From Christensenella sp. UBA7102 (lineage in GTDB: Bacteria > Bacillota > Clostridia > Christensenellales > UBA1750), in the NCBI GenBank assembly GCA_002492415.1, contig DKYK01000038.1, positions 38,216 through 102,215 of the forward strand: DNA of 64,000 nucleotides. Reading direction: 5' to 3'. Positions 15,240 through 24,032 of the stretch are shown one piece after another. The notes under the pieces are model-generated. The model made no database searches, was not told where the DNA came from, and was given only the letters and a program-made list of their open reading frames with translations. A program made the position numbers and the translations under genes. Position 1 is the stretch's first letter. Each line of letters begins with the position of its first letter.

Positions 15240-16475
15240 TCAGGCTTTCTTTTCTTTCTCTCTTACAAACAATGTGCTGACAAACAGCGTCACGGGGAAC
15301 ACCGTCCCCAGCAGCAGTCCGGCCTTGAGCCCCAGCTGCTCCGCCGACATCCCCGTCTGTGCGGCGAACTGCGCAAGCTGCGGCGCGGCCTGCACGCCGT
15401 CGGAGACCATACCTGCCAGCCACGGCCCCACCGAGCAACCCAGATCGCCCATCACGGCCAGCACGGCAAACAGCGCCGTGCCCGCCATCGGAAACCGCGC
15501 CGCCGACATGGACAGCGCGCCCGGCCACATGATGGAGACCGAGAAGCCGCACACCGCGCAGCCCGCCAGCGCCGCCACAGGATTCCCCGAAAGCGCCGCC
15601 GTCAGGTAACACGCAACGCACAGCAATCCGCAGCCTATCAAGCTCCGTTTCAACGGCAGACGGCTGCCCATTTTGCCATATAGCAGCCGTCCGCAGCCCA
15701 TCAGCACCGCAAACATGCACGGCCCAGCCAGATCGCCCACTACCTTGCTGACGCCCAGCGCGCGCTCTGCAAACGTGGAGGCCCATTGGCTCATCACCAG
15801 CTCGCTCGCCCCCGCGCAGACCATGATGAGCATCGCCACCAGGAACGCGGGCGTGCGCAGCAGCGCGCCCAGCCGCATGCCTCCGCCCTCGCCGCCCACC
15901 ACTGGGGCAAAGGGCGCGCGCACGAACAGCGCCGCCGCGCCCACCGGCACGATCACCCAGCACAGCGGCAGCACCTGCCACGCGCTGCGCCCGATCACAA
16001 ACAGCAACAGCGTCGAACCCAGCACCGTGGCCACCTGCCCCCAGCAGTAGAAAGAGTGCAGCATACTCATCGCCGCAGCCTTTTCATCTCCGGGCATGGC
16101 CTCGATGGTGGGACTGACCAGCACCTCGACAAGCCCGCCGCCCACCGCCATCAGGATTACCGCGATGGATAGCCCAATATAGGGCGGCAGCAACGCAGGC
16201 AGCGCCGAAAGCAGTACCAGCCCCAACGCAATGCAAATCTGCCCGCCGATCAGACAGGCGCGGTAGCCGAATTTCTCCGCCAGCTTGATGGAGATCATAT
16301 CCACGCAAAGCTGGGTGAAAAAATTCATCAAAATCAATCGCCCCAGCATCTCGTAAGAGATTCCGTACTGCTGTTGAAACACCACAAACAGCAGCGCAGG
16401 CAGGTTATTCTGTATCGCCTGCGCAATAATGGCCCCGTAGCAGGCCAGCTTGGTCGTCCGGTAAGTCGGTCTCAT
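15240..16475 (-). CDS. MFS transporter
   Basis: 411 residues, about twelve helices. The first loop LRLILMNFFTQLCVDMISIK and a later PFAPVVGGEGGG linker between halves fit the major facilitator pattern of FucP/NarK-like sugar or drug carriers; I cannot assign a substrate. The start MRPTYRTTKL at 16475 is favoured because GGGGAG lies upstream, while the earlier ATG at 16493 has none. It follows the second SelA-like gene closely, so transporter and the two PLP-fold proteins probably serve one catabolic route. Confidence 0.88.
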   Translation of the reverse strand: MRPTYRTTKLACYGAIIAQAIQNNLPALLFVVFQQQYGISYEMLGRLILMNFFTQLCVDMISIKLAEKFGYRACLIGGQICIALGLVLLSALPALLPPYIGLSIAVILMAVGGGLVEVLVSPTIEAMPGDEKAAAMSMLHSFYCWGQVATVLGSTLLLFVIGRSAWQVLPLCWVIVPVGAAALFVRAPFAPVVGGEGGGMRLGALLRTPAFLVAMLIMVCAGASELVMSQWASTFAERALGVSKVVGDLAGPCMFAVLMGCGRLLYGKMGSRLPLKRSLIGCGLLCVACYLTAALSGNPVAALAGCAVCGFSVSIMWPGALSMSAARFPMAGTALFAVLAVMGDLGCSVGPWLAGMVSDGVQAAPQLAQFAAQTGMSAEQLGLKAGLLLGTVFPVTLFVSTLFVREKEKKA

Positions 16476-16500
16476 ACGCCCTCTGCTCCCCATCTGTATT

Positions 16501-17619
16501 TTATTTCATCAATGTCAACGCTTCGGCGCACTCCTCTACGCGGCGCAGCACGATCTTCACCTCTTCGTCCGTAAGCAACAGCAGGTTGAGCGTAATGCCG
16601 TTCGGGCTGTCGTCCGAGCGCGCGGCAAGGATCGCCGGGTCGCCTTTTTCCAGCATTTCCACCAGAGCCTCGGCCGAATACGATCCCAGTATGTCCAACG
16701 CCATGCGCGGATAGTTCTGCCCCTGCGGGCCGGGGATCACCCTGCGGCACTCAAAATAGCCCGCACGCTCCACGCGATGGCTCTCCTCGCGGATGATGCG
16801 GTTGACGCGCTCGATGCGCTCGGCATAATCGTCCCCCGCCAAATACTCCTCCAGCGCCGCAAACAGCCCTACGATTTCCTCCCTGCCGATATTGGCCACG
16901 GAAGCTACGCTGTGCCGGGGCGGCGCTATGGACAGAATCGCATCGGTCAGCCATTTTTTTCCTACCACAAGCCCGCTGCCTGACGGACCGCGCAGCGCGC
17001 GCCCGCCTGCAAAAATCGCGGCGGCGGCGCCGGCCTTGGTGTACCTCCACAGGCTCTCCTTGGGCGGAATCTGTGCCGCGGCGTTGACCACCAGCGGCAG
17101 CCCCGCCTCGTTTGCCACGGACAGCGCCTCCTCAAAGGTCAGCGTATTTCTGTCGTGCAGCTCCGCGTAAAAGATCGCGCAGGTGCGCTCGGTGATGGCT
17201 GCGCGCAGTTTCTCGCACTCATGCGCGCCCGCGTCTGCCATGACCAGGCGCGCGCCCATCACGCACATCTCGCCTTCAAAATAGGCCATTTGCGACTTGA
17301 GCACGAGAATCTCATTGCGCAGGCCCTGCGCATCCGGCAGTCGCATCATCTTATCGAAATCGCCGCCCGTCATCAGCACAGCGGCGCATAGCATCAGGCC
17401 CGCGGCAGTGCCCAATACCACCACCGCACCCTCGTTGTCCGTCATCTCGGCAATGCGAGCTCCCACTGCGCGATGAAGCTCATCCATGCGCACAAAGGAG
17501 TGCGACGCTTCCTCCATCGCGTCCAGCACCGTCTGGGTGGGCAGACTGCCGCCCAGGGAGGAGAGAAAGTCCAGCGCGTTGATGTATGTTTTGACCTTCA
17601 GTTCCTTGTAGACCGTCAC
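16501..17619 (-). CDS. SelA-like fold-type I PLP protein with the cofactor lysine replaced by arginine
   Basis: 372 residues, full length and colinear with the preceding paralogue. It belongs to the SelA/D-glucosaminate-6-phosphate ammonia-lyase (DgaE)-like group. Where the family has G-G-K with the Schiff-base lysine, this protein has FAGGRALRGPSGSG, so Arg207 replaces Lys. The pyridine-binding Asp position (normally V-D-A-A-A-Q) reads VNAAAQ with Asn179. The GTG start overlaps the upstream stop as GTGA, implying coupled synthesis. It is probably a catalytically altered subunit or a pseudoenzyme, not a normal PLP enzyme (inference). Codon use is like its neighbours. Confidence 0.82.
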   Translation of the reverse strand: MTVYKELKVKTYINALDFLSSLGGSLPTQTVLDAMEEASHSFVRMDELHRAVGARIAEMTDNEGAVVVLGTAAGLMLCAAVLMTGGDFDKMMRLPDAQGLRNEILVLKSQMAYFEGEMCVMGARLVMADAGAHECEKLRAAITERTCAIFYAELHDRNTLTFEEALSVANEAGLPLVVNAAAQIPPKESLWRYTKAGAAAAIFAGGRALRGPSGSGLVVGKKWLTDAILSIAPPRHSVASVANIGREEIVGLFAALEEYLAGDDYAERIERVNRIIREESHRVERAGYFECRRVIPGPQGQNYPRMALDILGSYSAEALVEMLEKGDPAILAARSDDSPNGITLNLLLLTDEEVKIVLRRVEECAEALTLMK

Positions 17620-18755
17620 GCCTTCGCGCCCCCCTTGTTCAGCTTTTCATAGCAGGAAACCATGCCCGCCACGAGCACGGGCACCTCCTCCGGTTCCATA
17701 TTGAGCGTGTTGACGGTGACGCCGTTGTGCCACTCCCACGCCCCCACCAGGATGCCGGGATCCAGCGCCAGCAGCGCGTCCTTGAGCGCCATGGCGGGCA
17801 CGTTGCCCAGCACCTCCACGCCCAGCCACCGGTAAGTCTGGCCCGACGGCCCGGGGTAGAGCACCGAGGTCTTAAAATATCCCGTATCATCCAACGCCTG
17901 TGCGATGCGCTCGCGCATGGCGCTCATGTTCCTGAGCCGCTTTTCCATCTGCCCAGGCTGCAAAAACGCCTTGAGCGCCTGATAAACGCTGATGATCTCC
18001 TCGCGGCCCTCCTTGGTGGTACGCGCAATGCCTGTGCACGGCGGTACGACCATCTTCATCAAATCCACCAGCGCGCGGCGGCCGACGAGTATCCCGCTCT
18101 GCTGCGCCCCTCGGATGGCCTTTCCTCCGGCAAAAATCGCCAGATCTGCCCCATTGTCCACGGTGTAGCGCCACAGGTTCTCCATCGGCGGCAGCTGGCC
18201 TGACGCCTGCACCACCATAAACGCGTCGTGCTGATGCGCCAGCAGCGTCAAGCGGCGCAACGGCGGGCACTTGGCGGAAAGATCCTGCGTATCGCAGTAA
18301 ACGACGGCGCAGGTGCGCGGTGTGATGGCTGCCTCCACATCCTCAATCGTCACATGTTTTCCCAGTCCTACGTCCACCACCTTGCCGCCCGCGGCGCGTA
18401 TGGCAAAGCTGACCGAGCTTTTCCGCTCCCGGATCACAATGAATTCATTGCGCAGCCCCGTGCTGTCCGGCAGTTTGGCAAACAGTTCGGGCTCGGGGTG
18501 CCGCACCATGCACACGGCGCTGGCGATGAGCATACTCGCCGCCGTGCCCGCAGTGACAAACGCCGCCTCGTTTCCCGTCATGTGCGCAATCTCGCGCCCC
18601 ACAGCCTCCCGCAAATCCTCAATGTGCACATAAGCGGATGCTGCGTCCCGCATCGCGTCCAGCGTCTCCTTCTCCATGCGCGAGGAGCCGTAGGCCGACA
18701 CCGCATCCCACGCGTTGATATACTTTTTTACCTTGAGCCGCTGATAAATATCCAT
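17616..18755 (-). CDS. SelA-like PLP-dependent protein (DgaE/selenocysteine-synthase-like)
   Basis: 379 residues. Fold-type I PLP enzyme of the SelA-like group; the lysine is present (AIFAGGKAIRGAQQSG, Lys212). The position expected to hold the PLP-pyridine Asp reads VVQASGQLPP, with Gln183. Related proteins deaminate or eliminate sugar-amine phosphates such as D-glucosaminate-6-phosphate, and genuine SelA proteins are longer with an N-terminal extension absent here. AAAAGGAGGAAAGCGG precedes the ATG at 18755. It heads an operon with its paralogue and an MFS carrier. Confidence 0.82.
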   Translation of the reverse strand: MDIYQRLKVKKYINAWDAVSAYGSSRMEKETLDAMRDAASAYVHIEDLREAVGREIAHMTGNEAAFVTAGTAASMLIASAVCMVRHPEPELFAKLPDSTGLRNEFIVIRERKSSVSFAIRAAGGKVVDVGLGKHVTIEDVEAAITPRTCAVVYCDTQDLSAKCPPLRRLTLLAHQHDAFMVVQASGQLPPMENLWRYTVDNGADLAIFAGGKAIRGAQQSGILVGRRALVDLMKMVVPPCTGIARTTKEGREEIISVYQALKAFLQPGQMEKRLRNMSAMRERIAQALDDTGYFKTSVLYPGPSGQTYRWLGVEVLGNVPAMALKDALLALDPGILVGAWEWHNGVTVNTLNMEPEEVPVLVAGMVSCYEKLNKGGAKA

Positions 18756-18778
18756 CCGCTTTCCTCCTTTTCCCCAAA

Positions 18779-18807
18779 AGGATATCAAACCCTTCCTGTT
18801 TTGTCAA
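18779..18807 (-). promoter_or_regulatory. Sigma-A promoter for the SelA-like/MFS operon
   Basis: On the minus strand TTGACA (18807-18802), 17 bases, TATCCT (18784-18779), 23 bases before the start codon. Confidence 0.75.
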
Positions 18808-18918
18808 TCAAGTCCATGTTATGTACAAAAAAATACGTCAAAAAAATTAAACTTTCTCAGAACCATTCAAAAGAGACGGCCTTGGCTCCAACATCCGCCG
18901 ATCCCGCAATGCAATAAT

Positions 18919-18955
18919 CCCTCCGTCCCTTCCCCTTTGGGGAGGGGACGGAGGG
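18919..18955 (-). terminator. Long hairpin after the metallophosphoesterase gene
   Basis: 17-base stem (18919-18935 with 18939-18955, one wobble pair) closed by a 3-base loop. Read on the minus strand it is followed by ATTATTGCATTG, a poor U-tract. Confidence 0.6.
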
Positions 18956-19008
18956 TCCGCCTCGCGCCCTATAACCCTATTCCGTTCTCATCCGTCCTAT
19001 TCCCGCGC

Positions 19009-20049
19009 TCATGCCTGCACCTTCCTGGTCAGCGTGATGATGGAGACCTTGGGCGGATTCCACAGCCGGAAGTTCAGCATGCCGCCGTACGTGGTGCCCA
19101 AGCCCGTGCTGACGCATTGGTACGTCGCATTCACCTCGTGCAACCCCGTCAGGTACCGACTCTCCGGAAACCACCCGTCGCGGGGCAGCTGCTCGTTTTC
19201 CGCTTTGAGCGCCCCAATGAAAGGCAGACAGGTCTGCCCGCCCAGGTGATGCCCCGACAGGATCAGATCCGCCTCGCCGAATATCGCGGTAGAACTCTCC
19301 GACTGCAGGCTGGGGTCCAGGCAGGGCATGTGCGAGAGCATCACGGTCAAATCGTTGTGCTGCCGCTTTTCCATCTCGTCGGCAAAGGCCTGATAGCGCG
19401 CTTTTCGGTACAGTATGGACTGCACGGTCTCGTCGTCCAGCGTCTCATCCGCAAGCCTTCCATCCAGCGACGCGATGGGGCTTGCGGTATCCAGCACCAA
19501 GGCGCTTGCAGGCATCAGCCACAGCCGCGTATCCCCTTCGCTGACGGCGACGGGCACGTCCAGATACACCGCGCCCTTGCTCTGCGCCATCTCCACCCAC
19601 TGCGCCGGGCCAAAGCTGCCGTCCTGCCGCGTGCACGTGGCAGGCGGGTCGTTATCGCCGGTAATGAAGTACACGGGCTTGCCCTGCGCGGCAAAATAGT
19701 CCAGCGACTGATAAAAGCCCGTCGTATCGCCATCCGTGCCCAGCACATCGCCCGTCATCACCACCAGGTCGTAGTCGTAATCCTCCAGCGCACGCGCCAG
19801 GCTCTCGCCCTCCTCGCCAAACTGTGTGTCGCGAATGTCGCTGATGTGCAAAATAGCGGTACCCTCCATGTTCTTTGGCAGCGTGGGCATGGAGAAGCGC
19901 ACCTCGTCCACCACAATGCGGCTGTTATCATACACCACCGCGCACACCATGAGCAGAACGAGCAGCAGCGGCACCACCAGCGAAATCGGGCTGAACTTTC
20001 GCCGCACCCGGAACAACTTTTTCGTCTCGCGCGACATCTTCAGCTTCAT
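19009..20049 (-). CDS. Membrane-anchored metallophosphoesterase-like protein, degenerate metal motifs
   Basis: 346 residues from MKLKMSRETKK: a basic N-terminus, one membrane helix (about 23-40) and an extracytoplasmic calcineurin-like phosphoesterase domain. The five motifs are recognisable but altered: HISDIRD for D-x-H, VMTGDVL (G-D kept), ITGDNDP for the usual G-N-H-E, LSHMP (His kept) and SGHHLGGQ for G-H-x-H. Loss of the GNHE histidine makes ordinary dinuclear catalysis doubtful. Start is uncertain: ATGs at 20082, 20058 and 20049 are in frame; GGTGGAGG is best spaced for 20049. Confidence 0.8.
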   Translation of the reverse strand: MKLKMSRETKKLFRVRRKFSPISLVVPLLLVLLMVCAVVYDNSRIVVDEVRFSMPTLPKNMEGTAILHISDIRDTQFGEEGESLARALEDYDYDLVVMTGDVLGTDGDTTGFYQSLDYFAAQGKPVYFITGDNDPPATCTRQDGSFGPAQWVEMAQSKGAVYLDVPVAVSEGDTRLWLMPASALVLDTASPIASLDGRLADETLDDETVQSILYRKARYQAFADEMEKRQHNDLTVMLSHMPCLDPSLQSESSTAIFGEADLILSGHHLGGQTCLPFIGALKAENEQLPRDGWFPESRYLTGLHEVNATYQCVSTGLGTTYGGMLNFRLWNPPKVSIITLTRKVQA

Positions 20050-20195
20050 CCCGCGCATGCCTCCACCGCCCTTTTCCCGCATTCTTTCGTTTCATTATAT
20101 CACGTTTCACCTCTGCGGGCAAGTCGGGGAACCTTTGGGCGTCGCGCTTCGTCCAATCCATAAAAGAACGCTGTGTATCAGGAGGCGAATACTGC

Positions 20196-20612
20196 ATGAA
20201 ACGACTGCTCATTTTACTGCTCACGCTGCTCTGCGCCCTGTGCTTGATCGGCTGCGCGGGCGCAAACACTGGGGCCGGTGAATCCATCTGCGCCCACATC
20301 GCTGCGGATGTGACCACGGTTGAAATCACGCATCACCTCAGCGGACAGATTGTGCGCTGGACGGCAGAGGGCGACGAGCTGTCTGCGCTCCGGGACTGGG
20401 CAGCCGCCCTGGAATGTATGCCCGAACGCTTTGAAACCGGCAATACCCCTGGCGACTGCGACGGCGGCGAGGTCTACGACTTCGCGCTGACCGAGGGCGA
20501 CTATCCCGGCTTTTCTTATATCGTCAACGGGCCGGATGACTGCCACTTGCTCATCGAGGGACAGTGGTACTCCGTCTCCACTCCCTCCGTGCCTCCGGTT
20601 GAAGAGCCGTAA
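20196..20612 (+). CDS. Small lipoprotein, unknown function
   Basis: 138 residues. Signal peptide MKRLLILLLTLLCALCLIGC with lipobox L-I-G-C and lipid-modified Cys20. The mature part has no family I recognise; it contains a strand-rich region (VEITHHLSGQIVRW, YDFALTEGDYPGFSYIVNG) reminiscent of small substrate-binding or inhibitor lipoproteins. ATCAGGAGGCGAATACTGC precedes the ATG. Convergent with purA and separated by a shared terminator. Confidence 0.8.
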   Translation: MKRLLILLLTLLCALCLIGCAGANTGAGESICAHIAADVTTVEITHHLSGQIVRWTAEGDELSALRDWAAALECMPERFETGNTPGDCDGGEVYDFALTEGDYPGFSYIVNGPDDCHLLIEGQWYSVSTPSVPPVEEP

Positions 20613-20619
20613 ATACATA

Positions 20620-20667
20620 AAAACGCCGTCCGCCAGAGGATTTTCCTCCCGGCGGGCGGCATTTTCT
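20620..20667. terminator. Bidirectional terminator between the lipoprotein and purA
   Basis: GCCGTCCGCC (20625-20634) with GGCGGGCGGC (20651-20660). On the plus strand ATTTTCTG follows; on the minus strand GTTTTTATG follows, so it serves purA well. Confidence 0.8.
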
Positions 20668-20673
20668 GTCGTC

Positions 20674-21996
20674 TCAGCGGTAGATGATGCTTTCGCGCGC
20701 AGGGCCGTTGGAGACCATGGTCACGGGCACGCCCACGCTTTTTTCGATGAACTCCACGTAGCGGCGCGCGTTCTCCGGCAGCTCTTCAAAGGACTTCGCG
20801 CCGGAGATATCGCACTTCCAGCCGGGCAACGTCTCGATGACGGGCTTGCAGTGCTCCAACAGCGGCGTGACCGGGAAGCGGTCGATGCGCTGGCCGTCCA
20901 GTTCGTAGGCCGTGCACACAGGGATCTCATCCAGATAGCTCAGCACGTCAATGTTGGTCAGCGCAACATCGGTCGCACCCTGGAGCATACAGCCATAGCG
21001 CGCCGCCACCACGTCGAACCAGCCTACGCGGCGAGGACGACCCGTGGTCGCGCCAAATTCGCCCTTATCTCCACCCCTGCGGCGCAGCTCGTCAGCTTGA
21101 ACCGGATCGAGCAGCTCGGAGACGAACGCGCCCGCGCCCACCGCCGAGGAGTAGGCCTTGAGCACTGTGATCACTTGTTTGATCTCGTAGGGTGGAATGC
21201 CGGCGCCCACGCAGGCAAAGCCCGCCAGCGGCGAGGACGAGGTAACCATGGGGTAGATGCCGTTGTCGGTGTCCTTGAGCGAACCCAGCTGCCCCTCGAG
21301 CAGGATGCGTTTATCCTCGGCGATAGCCTGGTGCAGGAAAGCCGCCACATCACCCACCAGCGGGCGCAGCCGCTCGCGGAAGGAAACGAGGTACCGGTAC
21401 ATCTCCTCGGGATCGATCAGCGAAAACAGCTTTTTTTCCTCGTCGTTGCGCGCTTTTCGCTCATTGACGTGGTAAAGATCAACCAGTTGGGCGTTTCTGA
21501 ATGCGGCGATCTCCTTCAGATGCTCGCGCAGCAGCTCATCATGGAAGATCTCGCACACCTGAATGCCCTTTTTCATGGTTTTATCGGAGTAAAACGGAGC
21601 GATGCCCGACTTGGTGGAGCCATAGGCTTTGTCGGCCAGACGCATCTCCTCCAGCGTATCGAACTGAATATGGTAGGGCATCAGCACGTGCGCGCGGTCG
21701 GAGATGAGAAGCCTGGGCATGGTCACGCCCTTGGAGAGCACCTCGGCGTCCAGCTCGCGGAACAGCTTGCCCAGGTCCAGCGCCACACCCATACCGATGA
21801 CATTGGTCACGTGCGGGTTGAACACGCCGCTGGGCAGTAGATGCAGTGCCGAGCGCCCGTATTCATTGATAATGGTGTGACCCGCGTTCGCGCCGCCCTG
21901 GAAGCGGACCACGATGTCGGACTGCGCGCCGAGCATGTCCGTGATCTTGCCCTTGCCCTCGTCGCCCCAGCAGCCGCCAACAATCGCTCTTACCAT
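20674..21996 (-). CDS. purA: Adenylosuccinate synthetase
   Basis: 440 residues. Converts IMP and aspartate with GTP to adenylosuccinate, the first committed step to AMP. The N-terminal GTP loop reads GGCWGDEGKGKITDML (family usually G-x-Q-W-G-D-E-G-K-G-K), followed by QGGANAGHTI (catalytic His) and later TGRPRRVGWFD and LTNIDVLSYLDEIPVCTAY. The central motif is EGQLGSLKDTDNGIYPMVTSSS, a little divergent from the common Q-G-x-x-L-D-x-D-x-G-T-Y-P. GACAGGAGGTTTCACC precedes the ATG at 21996. Monocistronic. Confidence 0.95.
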   Translation of the reverse strand: MVRAIVGGCWGDEGKGKITDMLGAQSDIVVRFQGGANAGHTIINEYGRSALHLLPSGVFNPHVTNVIGMGVALDLGKLFRELDAEVLSKGVTMPRLLISDRAHVLMPYHIQFDTLEEMRLADKAYGSTKSGIAPFYSDKTMKKGIQVCEIFHDELLREHLKEIAAFRNAQLVDLYHVNERKARNDEEKKLFSLIDPEEMYRYLVSFRERLRPLVGDVAAFLHQAIAEDKRILLEGQLGSLKDTDNGIYPMVTSSSPLAGFACVGAGIPPYEIKQVITVLKAYSSAVGAGAFVSELLDPVQADELRRRGGDKGEFGATTGRPRRVGWFDVVAARYGCMLQGATDVALTNIDVLSYLDEIPVCTAYELDGQRIDRFPVTPLLEHCKPVIETLPGWKCDISGAKSFEELPENARRYVEFIEKSVGVPVTMVSNGPARESIIYR

Positions 21997-22044
21997 GGTG
22001 AAACCTCCTGTCGTACTCAAAAAGAAGGGACTTAGAACTCAAAT

Positions 22045-22073
22045 ATAATAGAAGATGCGCCGTCCAAAATCAA
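22045..22073 (-). promoter_or_regulatory. Sigma-A promoter for purA
   Basis: Minus strand TTGATT (22073-22068), 17 bases, TATTAT (22050-22045), about 49 bases before the start codon. I see no purine riboswitch-like fold in the short leader. Confidence 0.6.
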
Positions 22074-22118
22074 TACTTTCACCGGAAAAATCCGGGCCGT
22101 AATCAAAACTTAAACTGC

Positions 22119-22164
22119 GAAAAAGGGCGCGGAAGCGGGCAAACCTCTCCCCGCATCCGCGCCC
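22119..22164 (-). terminator. Terminator after rhaD
   Basis: Arms 22125-22139 and 22150-22164 pair over 14 positions with one A-A mismatch; on the minus strand TTTTT follows the stem. Confidence 0.85.
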
Positions 22165-22191
22165 CATTGCGCCTGTGTTTTTTGCGTCCCG

Positions 22192-23013
22192 TCAGTCCTT
22201 GAGGAACTTCTCCGGCAGCGTCAGCCCAAACAGCGCCGCGATGTCGATGAAGTTCTGCGTGCACATGGTCTGCCTGGCGCCGCCCGCAGCCTGCACGCGC
22301 ATGTAAATATCCGCCGCCTTTTCCACGCAGTGCATCAGGCCAAAGGTGGTATCAAAGCTCTCGCCCGAGGCAAAAGTGCCGTGGAAGGCCCAGACCGCCA
22401 CGTCGTACTGCTTCATCAGCTCGCTGGTGGCCTTGGCAATCTCCGCGCCGCCGCACACCATCCAGGGCAGCACGCCCACGCCGCCCGGGAACACCACCGG
22501 GCATTCCGTCATCGCGGACCACAGCGCGCGCGTCCACTTGACGTCGTCCAGCTCCAGCACGTTGGTCATGGCGATGACTGCCGGCGTGTGCGCATGGTAA
22601 ATCACGCGGTGCCTGCCGTTCGCGGCGTCGAATTTCACCGAGTGGTTCATCAGGTGCGAGGGAAACTCCGAGGTGGGCGCGCCGCCCTGCTCCAGCCCCC
22701 ATACAATGCGGTACTGATCGCCTGATTCGCTGATCTGCGCGATACAGACGTTGTTCTGTGGCTCCAGCTGCACATTGCGCAGGAATTTGCCCGTGCCCGT
22801 GGCCAGAAAATAGCTGCCGCCCAAATTCTTTACCGTCACGCCAATATCTGTCCACGGCTTAGCGTCGCGGAAATACGGCCGTGCGGCCTCCACCTCGTCG
22901 TCGGTCAGCCGGTAGGTCAGATTGCCGCCGTTGCGCTCATGCCAGCCCATGTTCACGCCGTCCGTCGCCATGCGGATATAGCCCTGCATGAAGGGCAGCT
23001 CCAGTATGCTCAT
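22192..23013 (-). CDS. rhaD: Rhamnulose-1-phosphate aldolase
   Basis: 273 residues, class II aldolase that splits L-rhamnulose-1-phosphate to dihydroxyacetone phosphate and L-lactaldehyde. Zinc ligands are visible as H140-x-H142 (YHAHTPAV) and H211 (AFHGTF), with the catalytic Glu116 in TSEFPSH; numbering is within one of the E. coli enzyme. The N-terminus carries the GWHERNGGNLTYRL substrate loop. No rhaA or rhaB lies nearby, so the rest of the pathway is elsewhere. It has its own promoter and terminator. Confidence 0.95.
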   Translation of the reverse strand: MSILELPFMQGYIRMATDGVNMGWHERNGGNLTYRLTDDEVEAARPYFRDAKPWTDIGVTVKNLGGSYFLATGTGKFLRNVQLEPQNNVCIAQISESGDQYRIVWGLEQGGAPTSEFPSHLMNHSVKFDAANGRHRVIYHAHTPAVIAMTNVLELDDVKWTRALWSAMTECPVVFPGGVGVLPWMVCGGAEIAKATSELMKQYDVAVWAFHGTFASGESFDTTFGLMHCVEKAADIYMRVQAAGGARQTMCTQNFIDIAALFGLTLPEKFLKD

Positions 23014-23054
23014 ATTTCTCCCTGCCTTTTGGTTAGAGTCGGTTTTTCCTCTTT

Positions 23055-23083
23055 ATGATACCGCGAACCGCGCCATTTTGCAA
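23055..23083 (-). promoter_or_regulatory. Sigma-A promoter for rhaD
   Basis: Minus strand TTGCAA (23083-23078), 17 bases, TATCAT (23060-23055). Confidence 0.65.
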
Positions 23084-23098
23084 GAAAAACCGGCGCGC

Positions 23099-23893
23099 TC
23101 ACGTCCTGGAGGCGTACGCCGGGTTCGCCTCCCGCACTAGGCCCGCGTAATGATCGCGCAGGCAGTCAAACGCCGTCCGCACCTCCCGCGGCACGTCCAC
23201 GTGCGCGATGAACCCCTTGCCGCACGGCCCATAACCCTGTGCGTCATCGGTCAGTCGCGGGATCTCACCCAGCAGCAGGCTGATGTACCGCTCCATCTCC
23301 CACATGCCGCGGATGGGCTGCGCATAGGCCAGCGCCCCGTCTTGCACCACGATTTCCGCGCGGTATGATGCGTAGTTCACGATTCTCACATCCGGCGCAT
23401 ACTTTTGCAGTCCTGCCGCCATGCGCCGTTGCATGGCCGCATCCTGCGCCAGGATGATGCTGCCGCAATCCACATTGTTTTCTCGCAGCAGCTCCAGCAA
23501 ATAGGTAATGTTGTTGCCGCAGTTGGTTGACCTGCACTCCAGCAGGTCAGCTTCCAGCCCATACTGCCGCCGCAGCACCCGCGCAAACACCTCCGCCTCG
23601 GGCAGCCCCGCCGTCTCCACGTCTGGAAACTCCCGATGCACCCGCTGCCGCAGCGCCTCGGTGGTATGCCCTTCGCCGCCCACGATGATGTATTTCTTTG
23701 CCGCTCCGCTGCGCATCGCCTGCGCCAGCACGTCCGCGCCGCAAAGGATGCTCCCGCCAAAGAGCGCCATCACATCCGCCTGCGGCGCGCCCAACACGGG
23801 TAGCAGCTGTTTCTGTGTCAGCGCCTCCACGTCTCTATAGCCGCAAAAGCGCCCCAGCGCATTGATGCTCCGCGCAATATTTTCCACCCTCAT
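23099..23893 (-). CDS. YdcF family (DUF218) protein
   Basis: 264 residues from MRVENIARSINAL; GTGAAAAAGGAGAGG precedes this ATG at 23893, while the open frame farther upstream crosses the divergent promoter. The core LFGGSILCGADVLAQAM, KKYIIVGGEGHTTEALRQRV, ECRSTNCGNNITYLLELL and SIILAQDAAMQRRM matches the DUF218/YdcF Rossmann-like fold. YdcF of E. coli binds S-adenosylmethionine, but no activity is established for this group. It lacks the membrane helices of SanA/ElyC and is likely cytosolic. Confidence 0.85.
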   Translation of the reverse strand: MRVENIARSINALGRFCGYRDVEALTQKQLLPVLGAPQADVMALFGGSILCGADVLAQAMRSGAAKKYIIVGGEGHTTEALRQRVHREFPDVETAGLPEAEVFARVLRRQYGLEADLLECRSTNCGNNITYLLELLRENNVDCGSIILAQDAAMQRRMAAGLQKYAPDVRIVNYASYRAEIVVQDGALAYAQPIRGMWEMERYISLLLGEIPRLTDDAQGYGPCGKGFIAHVDVPREVRTAFDCLRDHYAGLVREANPAYASRT

Positions 23894-23969
23894 CCTCTCC
23901 TTTTTCACACTCTGCTTTCTGCATTGTACTCCTGCGCGCTCTCCCACGTCAATCTGCCCGTGTATTTCC

Positions 23970-23978
23970 CTTCGTGTT
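23970..23978 (+). promoter_or_regulatory. Extended -10 promoter for the P1 peptidase operon
   Basis: TGGTATAAT at 23970-23978 is a perfect extended -10; the -35 region is poor. It lies 55 bases before the start codon. Confidence 0.55.
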
Positions 23979-24032
23979 GTGGTATAATGTGGTATCATCC
24001 TGTCGATGTCTTTACGGAAGGGAAGGATAATC

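Noticed and set aside
20536..21840. A long plus-strand frame opposite purA
   Set aside because: Antisense shadow; purA motifs are unambiguous.
21997..22118. A purine riboswitch in front of purA
   Set aside because: The leader from the predicted start site is under 50 bases, too short for a purine aptamer plus expression platform, and no aptamer core is seen.
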